A DNA stretch of 64,000 bases from Yersinia thracica (lineage in GTDB: Bacteria; Pseudomonadota; Gammaproteobacteria; Enterobacterales; Enterobacteriaceae), in NCBI RefSeq assembly GCF_902170565.1, contig NZ_CABHXX010000110.1:1-64000 (forward strand). Reading direction: 5' to 3'. Below are positions 1-9,143 of the stretch, piece after piece (within the stretch, counting starts at the first letter, position 1; each line of letters opens with the position of its first letter). The notes beneath the pieces were generated by a model, which had not been told where the DNA came from, made no database searches, and saw only the letters and a list, made by a program, of their open reading frames with translations. The position numbers and the translations under genes were made by a program.

Positions 1-1
1 C

Positions 2-1513
2 TTCAAAGACAATAAATTAAAATTTATTCTTTCTTTATTGTCATCTTCTTTACTGCTAGCTCAGGCTTTGTCATTCTGGCAACCAAACTTCTCTTTTTAT
101 TTATTGCCAACGAGAATGTGGGAATTACTGGCAGGGAGTGTGGTTGCAATTCTCTTAATGGAGAATAAGTTAAATTTTAATAAGTTGTACTATAAGATAA
201 TGCCACCTGTAGGGTTAGTTATTATTATGTGTTCAATTTTTTTTATTGACGATAAAATAATTCATCCTTCTATTATTACAGCACTTCCCATTATTGGGAC
301 GTGCATTGTTATATACTTCTCACGTCAACAAGATATCGCCACATCATTGCTGTCTGTTAAGCCTATTATTTTCATTGGGGCAATTTCTTATTCTATTTAT
401 CTTTGGCACCAACCATTATTTGTTTTCTACAGAGTAAAAGTGGGAAGTATAGATCTTCAAGCATCAATAGTGCTTATTTTTCTCTCTGTGGCTCTCGCAA
501 TTATTTCATTCTATTTTATAGAGAAACCCTTTAGGAAAAAACGGCTTGTGCCATGGAAATGGGCAGTCATGTCTATTTTTGTAGTGATTTTGATCGTTTT
601 CTCCGGGCTGGCCATTATTAAAAATGGTTTTGTTGGTTCGGCAGGTGAACGATTAACACCCTTGGCTAAAAAGATGTATGAAGATTTTAAAGTGCCAGAA
701 TTTCGACGATTAGAAAGTGCAACAAAAGGGAAAAATTACCTTTCAGGCGAAGCCACCTCTTGGTGTGGGAATAGAGATCCTGCTGATGCCTGCCGCTTCG
801 GTGATGAAAGTTGGGTTGTTATAGGAGATAGTTATGCTGCCTCTTTTGAATATGCATTGCAGACAGAATTGGCCACTCAGGGGAAGGGAATAATATCACT
901 TACATATGAGCAATGTTCTTTCGTCTCTGACAATTTATGGTTTGGGACGGCTCCTGAGTGTCCGGAAATTAATCGTCGGCGCTGGAGTGTCATTAAAGCT
1001 TTCTCAGACAAAAAGACATTCCTTATTGCAGCTAATTATGCTCAGTTTGAAGATACCAAATTGGTTGATGGTCAGTCGGAAAGTATGGATTCTGTACCCA
1101 TCGCGGCTGACGAATTAGTATGGATATCTTTAGCTGATAACATTAATAAACTTCTTTCAATGGGGCATCGGGTGGTTTTGGTTTACCCCATTCCGACTGT
1201 TCGGACAGATGTCAAAAGAGACTATTTCAGATTGCTTAATATTAGCAACGGCAATGTCGGAAAAGTCTATGATAAAAGCACGAAAGGATATAACGCAGTA
1301 ATCTCGTTAAGTGAAAAATTAAATAGTTACATTAAACCAAACCCTAACTTAATTATTATTAATCCTGTCGATAGTCTTTGTGAGGGACATAACTGTCTGA
1401 TTATTAATCGAAGTGGCGGGTTATACAATCAAGGAAGCCATCTTTCTAATGCCGGAGCCAAGTTAGTTTTAGGCCAAATTCCTGTTGAAAAGCCTAAAAC
1501 AGACTCGAATTGA
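2..1513 (+). CDS. Acyltransferase-3 / SGNH fusion (OafA/YrhL family), 5' end outside window
   Basis: Membrane O-acyltransferase predicted to acetylate a surface polysaccharide such as O-antigen. The reading frame is open to the window edge, so the N-terminal transmembrane helices, including the usual catalytic histidine region, are missing here. What remains is a run of hydrophobic helices (to about base 620), a helix followed by the family's typical FIEKPFRK boundary, and a periplasmic SGNH-type domain. That domain has GDSY near bases 823-834 and a terminal SHLSNAG motif near 1437-1457. The expected Asp of the DxxH motif reads Gln (QGSH). The AT-rich composition is common in O-antigen modification genes. 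Family assignment is firm; the substrate is unknown. Confidence 0.85.
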   Translation, partial: FKDNKLKFILSLLSSSLLLAQALSFWQPNFSFYLLPTRMWELLAGSVVAILLMENKLNFNKLYYKIMPPVGLVIIMCSIFFIDDKIIHPSIITALPIIGTCIVIYFSRQQDIATSLLSVKPIIFIGAISYSIYLWHQPLFVFYRVKVGSIDLQASIVLIFLSVALAIISFYFIEKPFRKKRLVPWKWAVMSIFVVILIVFSGLAIIKNGFVGSAGERLTPLAKKMYEDFKVPEFRRLESATKGKNYLSGEATSWCGNRDPADACRFGDESWVVIGDSYAASFEYALQTELATQGKGIISLTYEQCSFVSDNLWFGTAPECPEINRRRWSVIKAFSDKKTFLIAANYAQFEDTKLVDGQSESMDSVPIAADELVWISLADNINKLLSMGHRVVLVYPIPTVRTDVKRDYFRLLNISNGNVGKVYDKSTKGYNAVISLSEKLNSYIKPNPNLIIINPVDSLCEGHNCLIINRSGGLYNQGSHLSNAGAKLVLGQIPVEKPKTDSN

Positions 1514-1674
1514 CGGGAATATATTGTCCTGGGCAGAGGAGCAAAGCCAGATTGGTGGATACATTTCTATGCTATAGTAGGCCATGCTTTTCCCTTGTCC
1601 TATCTCAGAACCCCATGTATTAGGGGGGCTGTATGGGGTGCTGATAAAGAAAAAATACGACAGAATGACCCAGA

Positions 1675-2724
1675 ATGCACGAAAATAACACATTCACAGA
1701 TTCAGCCGTAACAGGCGTAAAGACCGACTCTACAGGCAATTACCCCCTACAACGTTTCTCCGTCGCGCCGATGCTCGACTGGACAGATCGCCATTGCCGT
1801 TATTTTCATCGTTTGTTAACTAAACAGGCGTTGTTGTACACCGAAATGGTGACCACCGGTGCCATTATCCACGGCAAAGGGGATTATCTGGCTTATAGTG
1901 AGCAAGACCATCCCGTGGCATTACAGCTGGGTGGCAGTGATCCTCAGGCATTAGCGTATTGTGCTAAACAGGCAGAGCTGCGTGGGTATAATGAAATAAA
2001 CCTCAATGTCGGTTGCCCCTCTGATCGGGTGCAAAATGGCCGTTTTGGGGCTTGCCTAATGGCGGAGGCCAATCTGGTCGCTGATTGCATTAAAGCAATG
2101 CGTGATGTGGTTTCTATTCCGGTAACGGTGAAAACTCGCATTGGGATTGATGAGCTGGATAGCTATGAGTTCTTGTGTGAATTCGTGCAAACCGTCGCAG
2201 GCCGTGGTGAGTGTGATATTTTCACTATTCATGCTCGTAAAGCTTGGCTTTCAGGACTCAGCCCGAAAGAAAATCGCGAAGTACCGCCACTGGATTATGA
2301 GCGGGTTTATCAGCTTAAACGTGATTTTCCGGCACTGACCATTGCCATTAATGGTGGGGTCAAAACGCTGGCTGAAGCCAAAGAACATCTTAAGCATCTT
2401 GATGGGGTGATGATGGGGCGCGAAGCTTACCAAAACCCGAGCATTTTGACCCAAGTTGATCGCGAACTGTTTGATCCGAATGCGCCAGTAGTTGACAGTG
2501 TGAAAGCCATCGAAGCGCTTTATCCTTATATTGAACAAGAGCTGTCACGCGGTGCTTATCTAGGCCATATAACCCGCCATATTCTGGGTATTTTCCAAGG
2601 AATTCCTGGCGCACGCCAATGGCGTCGTCATCTGAGTGAAAATGCGCATAAACACGGTGCTGATGTTTCTGTGGTAGAACAGGCGCTAGCCCTAGTGACC
2701 CGCCCGCAGCACAATTCACTGTAA
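1675..2724 (+). CDS. dusA: tRNA-dihydrouridine(20/20a) synthase DusA
   Basis: FMN enzyme that reduces uridine to dihydrouridine in the tRNA D-loop (positions 20/20a). At 349 residues it has the usual length. The flavin-binding start [17 protein letters not shown] (about residues 28-44) and [19 protein letters not shown] (about 111-129), with the catalytic Cys, match enterobacterial DusA very closely. The poorly conserved first 25 residues make the exact start slightly uncertain. It is a single gene followed by a hairpin terminator. Confidence 0.96.
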   Translation: MHENNTFTDSAVTGVKTDSTGNYPLQRFSVAPMLDWTDRHCRYFHRLLTKQALLYTEMVTTGAIIHGKGDYLAYSEQDHPVALQLGGSDPQALAYCAKQAELRGYNEINLNVGCPSDRVQNGRFGACLMAEANLVADCIKAMRDVVSIPVTVKTRIGIDELDSYEFLCEFVQTVAGRGECDIFTIHARKAWLSGLSPKENREVPPLDYERVYQLKRDFPALTIAINGGVKTLAEAKEHLKHLDGVMMGREAYQNPSILTQVDRELFDPNAPVVDSVKAIEALYPYIEQELSRGAYLGHITRHILGIFQGIPGARQWRRHLSENAHKHGADVSVVEQALALVTRPQHNSL

Positions 2725-2756
2725 TAAAATTAGCTATAAGTTAGCGAAATTGACCA

Positions 2757-2790
2757 TGCCTGCCTATTTCTCTGGCAGGCACGTTTTTGT
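2757..2790 (+). terminator. Rho-independent terminator of dusA
   Basis: A 7-8 bp GC-rich stem (2757-2764 with 2774-2781) is followed by a T-rich tract, 30 bases after the dusA stop. Confidence 0.8.
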
Positions 2791-2831
2791 CTATAAGTAA
2801 TAAATTCAATCTGTTATCTACTTTCTTTAGG

Positions 2832-2848
2832 TTGGCACGTTTCTTGTA
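2832..2848 (+). promoter_or_regulatory. Sigma-54 (-24/-12) promoter of pspG
   Basis: TTGGCACGTTTCTTGTA matches the sigma-54 consensus: the GG at 2834-2835 and the GT replacing GC at 2846-2847 are 10 bases apart. It lies about 95 bases before pspG, which is PspF/sigma-54 controlled in Escherichia coli and Yersinia. The upstream activator and IHF sites were not resolved. Confidence 0.85.
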
Positions 2849-2943
2849 CTGTATCTTGGTAAAACCGTTGATAAAATCTCTGTCGATATCACTGTGTGGG
2901 TGATGCATTTACAGGGAATTAAACAGCAATTAAGGAGCTAGCC

Positions 2944-3162
2944 ATGTTAGAAATTCTCTTTGTTATTGGTTTTTTCATCATGTTGATGGCAACCGGCATC
3001 TCCTTGTTGGGTATTTTCGCTGCATTATTGGTAGCCGCTGCTTTTATGATGTTGGGCGGCTTATTTGTGATGATGATTAAGTTGTTGCCATGGTTGATTT
3101 TAGCCGTGGTGGTGGTCTGGATCTGGCGTTCAATGCAGAAACCGGCAATACGCCGTTACTGA
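2944..3162 (+). CDS. pspG: Envelope stress protein PspG
   Basis: Small inner-membrane member of the phage-shock-protein regulon, which answers secretin mislocalisation and loss of proton motive force. The 72 residues form two hydrophobic helices (about 3-25 and 30-62) and a short basic tail ending IRRY. Sequence and length fit enterobacterial PspG. A strong ribosome site (GGAG, 8 bases before ATG) and a sigma-54 promoter upstream support the call. It is unlinked to pspABC, as in other enterobacteria. Confidence 0.93.
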   Translation: MLEILFVIGFFIMLMATGISLLGIFAALLVAAAFMMLGGLFVMMIKLLPWLILAVVVVWIWRSMQKPAIRRY

Positions 3163-3218
3163 TTATTTTGCTTTCTTGCGGGAGTGATCACAGGCTGAAA
3201 GTTTAGTTGCGTGAATTG

Positions 3219-3242
3219 TTAGGAAAACGTGTTTTTTCCTAA
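3219..3242. terminator. Hairpin downstream of pspG, possible terminator
   Basis: Perfect 9-bp inverted repeat (3219-3227 with 3234-3242) with A- and T-rich arms, 57 bases after the pspG stop. Confidence 0.5.
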
Positions 3243-3293
3243 ACGGGCTTGCTAGGATGCTACCCGACACGATTTGTTATCACATTTTCATCC

Positions 3294-3355
3294 CTGTCAG
3301 AGGTAAAATAGCCGTATAAACGGCAGGTTCATTTAAGTGAACATGGCTCTGACAG
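3294..3355. other. Three-way-junction palindromic element
   Basis: An outer 9-bp stem (CTGTCAGAG 3294-3302 with CTCTGACAG 3347-3355) encloses two complete hairpins: GCCG/CGGC (3311-3324) and GTTCA/TGAAC (3327-3342). Such nesting fits a folded RNA or a miniature palindromic insertion. No ORF covers it. I do not recognise the family. Confidence 0.5.
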
Positions 3356-3398
3356 AATACCTAGCCGTACCCCTACAAGTGCATCAATGAAACAGTAA

Positions 3399-3430
3399 AA
3401 TCAGAGCCTCGAATAATAGAGGCTCTGATT
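3399..3430. terminator. Perfect 12-bp inverted repeat, possible bidirectional terminator
   Basis: AATCAGAGCCTC and its exact complement flank an 8-base loop. The following bases are only moderately T-rich. It could end a transcript from pspG or from the structured element at 3294-3355, or block the convergent minus-strand gene. Confidence 0.5.
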
Positions 3431-3545
3431 ATTACTTTTATAGCGTAAGATAGATGACCAGATACTCAGTATATAAATATCAAATGAGGAATAGTCAATA
3501 TATTGAATAATTTAACGGCAGAAATGAAAGAATCGATCACTAATA

Positions 3546-3872
3546 TTAAAGGTTAGTAAAAAATCGATTGTAGTTGGCGATAATATAAACTATTTGTGCG
3601 ACAAATGCTTCTTTGGCCAATTTCTTATCTTCTTCATTTTGACATTTTTCTTTTACATCAAAGAAACTTTGTTGCATCAATTGAACGGTAACATCAGCAG
3701 ATTTTTGAAATGCCGACAAATTGTTGTTTTTGTTTAATTTATTGAGTAATAAATCAAACTTTTCATCAGCAAAATCTCGCAGTATCTGGAATTCTTCATT
3801 GTTGATTTTATTATCACAATAAAAAGCGTTCAATAGTGTCTTTATATCTCTATTAATTTCTGAATCATGCAT
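3546..3872 (-). CDS. Hypothetical protein, small helical, AT-rich
   Basis: 108-residue protein that I do not recognise. It is rich in Lys, Asn, Asp and Glu, with no signal peptide or membrane helix, and looks all-helical. The pattern of acidic N-terminal helices followed by an 'AFVAQIVYIIANYNRFF' helix loosely recalls TerB-like or self-immunity proteins, but I see no diagnostic residue. Much more AT-rich than its neighbours and isolated between pspG and qor, it may have been acquired horizontally. No good partner gene is adjacent. Confidence 0.6.
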   Translation of the reverse strand: MHDSEINRDIKTLLNAFYCDNKINNEEFQILRDFADEKFDLLLNKLNKNNNLSAFQKSADVTVQLMQQSFFDVKEKCQNEEDKKLAKEAFVAQIVYIIANYNRFFTNL

Positions 3873-4011
3873 AATTAAAACCTCAGTATATGTAATGAAT
3901 AATGTTGCTTCAGTATTACACGTTGAGAGTATATAGATAATGCAGTTAGAGCAATTGGGCTTCAGTTGTCAGCGGTCTGAAAATAATAAAAAAATAACTT
4001 TTTAATAATTT

Positions 4012-4042
4012 ATAATGGATAATAATATTTATTATCCATTAT
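4012..4042. terminator. 14-bp perfect inverted repeat after qor
   Basis: Perfect AT-rich stem 4012-4025 with 4029-4042 and a 3-base loop, 13 bases beyond the qor stop (minus strand). T-rich minus-strand sequence follows. Likely the qor terminator. Confidence 0.6.
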
Positions 4043-4054
4043 TGTAGCAGGGGA

Positions 4055-5038
4055 TTAAGGGATTAACAGACTAGAGCCGGTTGTCTGGCGGCTTTCTAAT
4101 ATTTCATGGGCGCGGCGCGCATCACTCAGGGGGAATTGTTGAGCTTTAGCCACATCCACATTAATGGCACCACTGATAATCAATGAAAACAGCTCACGGC
4201 TAGCACTTTCTAACTCTTGCCGATTAGTCACATAGGCGTTTAAGGAAGCGCGAGTCACAAACAATGAGCCTTTTTGATTCAGTATGGCAAGGTCTACCCC
4301 GGTTACTGGGCCAGAGGCATTACCAAAGCTCACCATCAACCCTCTGCGTTTAAGGCTATTAAGCGAATCCAGCCAGGTACTTTTCCCAACCGAATCATAT
4401 ACCACACTCACTTTTTCGCTATTGGTCAGCTCCGCCACTCGCTCGGCGATATTTTCGGTGCGATAGTTTATGGTGGCCCAAGCCCCTTTGGCTTTTGCCA
4501 ATTCAGCTTTTTCATCGGAGCCAACGGTGCCTATCAGTTTTGCGCCCAGAGCTTTTGCCCATTGGCAGGCAATCAACCCGACACCGCCTGCCGCCGCGTG
4601 GAATAAGAACACTTCGCCGGGTTTGATTTCATGGGTTTGGCGTAATAAATACTGGACTGTCAGCCCTTTAAGAAAAGAGGCCGCAGCTTGTTCGAAAGAG
4701 ATTTCCACAGGGAGCAGGGCGATTTTATCCGCATCGACATTATGGACTTCGCTGTAAGCGCCAAGGGCTGATTGAGCGTATACTACTCGGTCACCCACTT
4801 TTATCGTGTTAACCGCCGAACCGACTTTAGTGACCACCCCGGCAGCCTCAGTTCCTAAGCCGCTGGGGAACTGTGACGGTGGGTAGAGACCAGTACGAAC
4901 ATAGGTATCGATATAGTTAATACCGATAGCTTTGTTTTCTACCTGAACTTCATATGCCGCAGGGTCCACCGGCGTGAAATCAAGGTATTGCAATACTTCC
5001 GGCCCGCCAATGGTGCTAAATTGAATATGCTTTGCCAT
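4055..5038 (-). CDS. qor: Quinone oxidoreductase, NADPH-dependent (Qor)
   Basis: Zinc-free medium-chain dehydrogenase/reductase that reduces quinones with NADPH. The 327 residues match E. coli QorA in length and sequence: GroES-like N-half, then a Rossmann fold with the nucleotide loop AAAGGVGLIACQWAK near residues 148-162 and VYDSVG near 214. The structural-zinc cysteines of true alcohol dehydrogenases are absent. GAGG lies just upstream of the ATG. Divergent from dnaB, as in E. coli. Confidence 0.94.
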   Translation of the reverse strand: MAKHIQFSTIGGPEVLQYLDFTPVDPAAYEVQVENKAIGINYIDTYVRTGLYPPSQFPSGLGTEAAGVVTKVGSAVNTIKVGDRVVYAQSALGAYSEVHNVDADKIALLPVEISFEQAAASFLKGLTVQYLLRQTHEIKPGEVFLFHAAAGGVGLIACQWAKALGAKLIGTVGSDEKAELAKAKGAWATINYRTENIAERVAELTNSEKVSVVYDSVGKSTWLDSLNSLKRRGLMVSFGNASGPVTGVDLAILNQKGSLFVTRASLNAYVTNRQELESASRELFSLIISGAINVDVAKAQQFPLSDARRAHEILESRQTTGSSLLIP

Positions 5039-5224
5039 GTTAGCTCCTCACAATAAGTGTATTTTCACCTTACAGAGTTCTACACGAGGTGCCCACTTCT
5101 TGCTAATACCGATAAGTAATAGGGAATTCATAATTACCCATCGGGTATCATCGCGTATACTAGGCGGCACTATTTTCCTATCGTTACAATTATCCTATCG
5201 CAACAGAGGTAAAGAGCACTTTTC

Positions 5225-6631
5225 ATGGCAGCAAAAAAACCAACCAACAAGATGACAGAGCCACGCGATCGCCAGATGGAAGGGCTGAAACTCCCGCCTC
5301 ATTCGCTGGAGGCAGAGCAGTCCGTGTTGGGCGGTTTGATGCTGGATAATGAGCGCTGGGATAACGTCTCTGAGCGCGTAGCCAGCAATGACTTTTTTAG
5401 TCGCCCGCATCGCCGGATCTTTACTGAAATGCAGCGTTTGCTGGAAAACAGCAAACCGATCGATTTGATCACCTTGTCCGAGTCGCTCGAACAAAAAGGT
5501 GATTTGGATTCGGTGGGGGGCTTTGCCTATCTGGCCGAGTTATCAAAAAATACGCCAAGTGCCGCGAATATCGGGGCTTATGCTGACATCGTCCGCGAAC
5601 GTGCGGTGGTTCGTGAAATGATTTCGGTGGCGAATGAAATCGCCGATGCCGGCTATGATCCGCAAGGGCGTAGCAGTGAAGATCTGCTGGATCTGGCGGA
5701 ATCTAAAGTATTCCAAATTGCCGAAAGCCGGGCCAGTAAAGATGAAGGGCCGAAAAGTGTCGATCAGATCCTCGAAGCTACTGTTGCGCGGATCGAACAG
5801 CTCTATCAGCGGCCACATGATGGGGTTACCGGGGTTTCGACCGGCTTTACTGATCTCGATAAAAAGACCGCCGGGCTACAAAAATCGGATTTGATCATTG
5901 TCGCCGCGCGTCCATCAATGGGGAAAACCACCTTTGCGATGAACTTATGCGAAAACGCCGCGATGATGCAGGAAAAACCGGTATTAATCTTCAGTTTGGA
6001 GATGCCCGGCGATCAGATAATGATGCGTATGTTGGCGTCCTTGTCACATGTCGATCAGACCCGCATTCGTACTGGCCAGCTTGATGATGAGGATTGGGCG
6101 CGGATTTCCAGCACCATGGGCATATTGATGGAAAAGCGCAATATGTACATCGATGACTCCTCCGGCCTGACCCCGACGGAAGTGCGCTCCCGTGCGCGGC
6201 GTATTTTCCGCGAACACGGTGGGTTGAGCTTGATTATGATCGACTACCTGCAATTGATGCGGGTGCCGTCGCTTTCGGATAACCGCACCTTGGAAATCGC
6301 TGAAATCTCACGTTCCCTGAAAGCATTGGCAAAAGAGCTACAAGTGCCGGTGGTGGCGCTGTCTCAGCTTAACCGTAGTTTGGAGCAACGTGCCGATAAA
6401 CGGCCGGTTAACTCCGACTTACGTGAATCAGGTTCTATTGAGCAGGATGCTGACTTAATCATGTTCATTTATCGTGATGAGGTTTATCACGAAAACAGTG
6501 ATGAAAAAGGGATTGCACAAATTATTTTGGGTAAACAGCGTAACGGCCCGATCGGTTCCGTCCGGCTGAAGTTTAATGGCCAATGGTCGCGCTTTGATAA
6601 TTACGCTGGCCCGCAATACGACGACGAATAA
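5225..6631 (+). CDS. dnaB: Replicative DNA helicase DnaB
   Basis: Hexameric 5'-3' helicase that unwinds the replication fork and binds DnaG primase and the DnaC loader. The 468 residues comprise the N-terminal primase-interacting domain (about 25-130), a linker, and a RecA-like ATPase domain with Walker A ARPSMGKTT (about 227-235), Walker B LIMIDYLQL (about 338-346) and the motif SQLNRSLEQRADKRP (about 379-393). The first 20 residues are variable, as usual. alr follows in the same direction after 82 bases. Confidence 0.98.
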   Translation: MAAKKPTNKMTEPRDRQMEGLKLPPHSLEAEQSVLGGLMLDNERWDNVSERVASNDFFSRPHRRIFTEMQRLLENSKPIDLITLSESLEQKGDLDSVGGFAYLAELSKNTPSAANIGAYADIVRERAVVREMISVANEIADAGYDPQGRSSEDLLDLAESKVFQIAESRASKDEGPKSVDQILEATVARIEQLYQRPHDGVTGVSTGFTDLDKKTAGLQKSDLIIVAARPSMGKTTFAMNLCENAAMMQEKPVLIFSLEMPGDQIMMRMLASLSHVDQTRIRTGQLDDEDWARISSTMGILMEKRNMYIDDSSGLTPTEVRSRARRIFREHGGLSLIMIDYLQLMRVPSLSDNRTLEIAEISRSLKALAKELQVPVVALSQLNRSLEQRADKRPVNSDLRESGSIEQDADLIMFIYRDEVYHENSDEKGIAQIILGKQRNGPIGSVRLKFNGQWSRFDNYAGPQYDDE

Positions 6632-6713
6632 TATCCCCTTTAGTACTTGAAGCCGCAGGATTATTAGCTTGCGGCCTATCTGTTTGGGCATAACCTCTCT
6701 TTAAGGATAAGAA

Positions 6714-7793
6714 ATGAAAGCGGCAACAGCAGTAATCGACCGCCGCGCTCTGCGACATAACTTGCAACAGGTTCGGCGTATGGCGCCGCAAAGTCGCCTG
6801 ATTGCTGTTGTGAAAGCAAACGCTTATGGCCACGGGTTATTAGAAACAGCGCATACCTTACAGGATGCTGATTGCTACGGTGTTGCGCGGATCGGCGAAG
6901 CGCTAATGTTGCGATCCGGCGGAATTGTTAAACCGATTTTGCTGTTGGAAGGGTTCTTTGCCGCAGAAGATCTTCCGATTCTGGTGGCTAACCGCATTGA
7001 AACCGCGGTACACAGCATTGAACAACTGGAAGCGCTGGAAGCGGCTAATCTTTCGGCCCCCATTCATGTTTGGATGAAACTGGATACCGGCATGCACCGC
7101 CTGGGCGTGCGCCCGGAACAAGCGGAGGCTTTTTATCAGCGCTTAAGCGCGTGCCGCAATGTCATCCAGCCAGTCAATATTATGAGCCATTTTAGCCGTG
7201 CAGATGAGCCAAAAGTGGCGACCACCCGCCAGCAACTTGACTGTTTTGATACCTTTGCCGCTGATAAATCCGGCAAGCAATCTATTGCCGCATCTGGCGG
7301 GATTTTGCTGTGGCCAGAGGCGCACCGTGATTGGGTTCGCCCCGGTATCATACTGTATGGGGTTTCGCCGATGGACGAACCCTATGCCAGCCACTTTGAT
7401 TTGTTGCCCGCAATGGCATTGAAATCCAGCTTGATTGCGGTTCGTGAGCATAAAGCCGGTGAACCTGTTGGCTATGGCGGTACTTGGGTCAGTGAGCGGG
7501 ACACACGTCTGGGCGTGGTGGCGATTGGTTATGGCGATGGTTATCCACGCAGCGCCCCTTCGGGCACGCCAATGTGGCTGAATGGCCGCGAGGTTGGTAT
7601 TGTTGGCCGGGTTTCAATGGATATGATTTCTGTTGATCTGGGGCCGGACGCTACAGATAAAGTGGGTGACGAAGTGTTGCTGTGGGGGGCTGAACTGCCG
7701 GTTGAAAAAATCGCGGCACAGACCGGTATCAGCGCCTATGAATTGATTACTAAGCTGACCTCCCGTGTGGCGATGGAATATTTGGGCGAATAA
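6714..7793 (+). CDS. alr: Alanine racemase, biosynthetic
   Basis: PLP enzyme that interconverts L- and D-alanine for peptidoglycan. The PLP lysine is K34 in [10 protein letters not shown], the catalytic tyrosine is in PVGYGGTW (about residue 255), and the C-terminal beta domain is complete at 359 residues. AAGGATAAG precedes the ATG. It lies between dnaB and tyrB, the conserved enterobacterial order that identifies it as Alr rather than catabolic DadX. Confidence 0.97.
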   Translation: MKAATAVIDRRALRHNLQQVRRMAPQSRLIAVVKANAYGHGLLETAHTLQDADCYGVARIGEALMLRSGGIVKPILLLEGFFAAEDLPILVANRIETAVHSIEQLEALEAANLSAPIHVWMKLDTGMHRLGVRPEQAEAFYQRLSACRNVIQPVNIMSHFSRADEPKVATTRQQLDCFDTFAADKSGKQSIAASGGILLWPEAHRDWVRPGIILYGVSPMDEPYASHFDLLPAMALKSSLIAVREHKAGEPVGYGGTWVSERDTRLGVVAIGYGDGYPRSAPSGTPMWLNGREVGIVGRVSMDMISVDLGPDATDKVGDEVLLWGAELPVEKIAAQTGISAYELITKLTSRVAMEYLGE

Positions 7794-7834
7794 GGTAAGC
7801 TGGATAATTATTACCGATAAAGGAGAGTAGCGCC

Positions 7835-9028
7835 GTGTTCCAAAATGTTGACGCCTATGCAGGTGATCCGATCCTGTCGCTGATGGAAAGTTTTAAAGCC
7901 GATGACCGCGCACATAAAGTGAATTTGAGCATTGGGCTTTATTACAATGAGCAGGGCGAAATCCCATTGATGCAGGCAGTAAAAGCTGCCGAAGCGCAAT
8001 TGAGCACTCAGCCACACGGTACACCGGTCTATTTGCCGATGGAAGGTTTACAACCTTATCGTAGTGCTATCCAGCAGCTATTATTTGGTGCAGAACATCC
8101 TATGTTGGCACAAAAGCGGGTGGCGACAATTCAAACCGTGGGTGGCTCTGGTGCATTGAAAGTCGGTGCTGATTTCCTGAATCATTATTTCCCTGATTCG
8201 CAGGTTTGGGTCAGTGACCCTACTTGGGAAAACCACGTTGCTATCTTTAGCGGCGCAGGTTTTACAGTGAATACCTATCCGTATTTTGATAATGACAAGC
8301 TGGGCGTAAAGTTTGATCAAATGCTGGCAACACTCCAGCAGTTACCGGGCAAAAGCATTGTGTTATTGCACCCTTGTTGCCATAACCCAACGGGATCGGA
8401 TCTCACTAATGCGCAATGGGATCAAGTGATTGAAGTGGCTAAGGGCCGGGATCTGATCCCGTTCCTGGATATTGCTTATCAAGGTTTTGGTGCCGGGCTG
8501 AATGAAGATGCCTATGCTATCCGCGCGATGGCGGCAGCAGAATTGCCCTGTTTAGTCAGTAACTCCTTCTCTAAAATTTTCTCCCTGTATAACGAGCGGG
8601 TCGGTGGCTTGTCTGTAGTGTGTGAAAGTGAAGAAGCGGCAGGCCGTGTATTAGGGCAACTGAAAGCCACTGTTCGCCGTAACTATTCCAGTCCACCAAA
8701 TTTTGGTGCGCAAGTGGTTTCTAAAGTGCTACATGACACTGAATTACAAGCACAATGGCAGGCTGAAGTGGAGCAAATGCGTTTGCGTATTATTGAAATG
8801 CGCAGCACGTTGGTCGAGGCTTTGAAAGCTTCATTACCTCATCGTAATTTCGATTACTTGCTGCAACAGCGCGGCATGTTCAGCTACACCGGTTTCAGTG
8901 CAGCACAAGTGGACCGTCTGCGTGAAGAGTTTGGTGTGTATCTGATTGCCAGCGGCAGGATGTGTATGGCGGGCGTCAATCACAGCAATGTTCAGCGCGT
9001 CGCGGCGGCGTTTGCTGCGGTGCAGTAA
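7835..9028 (+). CDS. tyrB: Aromatic-amino-acid aminotransferase
   Basis: PLP aminotransferase (fold I, class I) for the last step of Tyr and Phe synthesis, also active on Leu and Asp. The PLP lysine is in [16 protein letters not shown] (K about 247). [13 protein letters not shown] and a C-terminal arginine motif SGRMCMAGV are present. It has the standard 397 residues. The start is GTG, well placed after AAGGAGAG. TyrR boxes were looked for by eye in the short alr-tyrB gap and not found. Confidence 0.96.
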   Translation: MFQNVDAYAGDPILSLMESFKADDRAHKVNLSIGLYYNEQGEIPLMQAVKAAEAQLSTQPHGTPVYLPMEGLQPYRSAIQQLLFGAEHPMLAQKRVATIQTVGGSGALKVGADFLNHYFPDSQVWVSDPTWENHVAIFSGAGFTVNTYPYFDNDKLGVKFDQMLATLQQLPGKSIVLLHPCCHNPTGSDLTNAQWDQVIEVAKGRDLIPFLDIAYQGFGAGLNEDAYAIRAMAAAELPCLVSNSFSKIFSLYNERVGGLSVVCESEEAAGRVLGQLKATVRRNYSSPPNFGAQVVSKVLHDTELQAQWQAEVEQMRLRIIEMRSTLVEALKASLPHRNFDYLLQQRGMFSYTGFSAAQVDRLREEFGVYLIASGRMCMAGVNHSNVQRVAAAFAAVQ

Positions 9029-9060
9029 TATCATATCTGCGTGATTTATCGCCCTGTGAG

Positions 9061-9134
9061 TGAAGGATTTACCGCACCTAGGGGCGCTCCGGTCGCTTAC
9101 GCGACTACGGCCCCCACGGCACGATTCTCCTTCA
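9061..9134. repeat. Nested palindrome downstream of tyrB
   Basis: TGAAGGA (9061-9067) pairs with TCCTTCA (9128-9134). Inside, GGGGC (9081-9085) pairs with GCCCC (9110-9114) and GTCGC (9092-9096) with GCGAC (9101-9105). This is the first of several adjacent palindromes that fill the tyrB-yjbR gap. It looks like a dispersed intergenic repeat rather than a terminator, since it lacks a T tract. Confidence 0.55.
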
Positions 9135-9143
9135 TTTGACAGT

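Noticed and set aside
6652..6675. Hairpin between dnaB and alr as terminator
   Set aside because: Six-base GCCGCA/TGCGGC stem with a long loop and no T tract; perhaps only a minor processing site.
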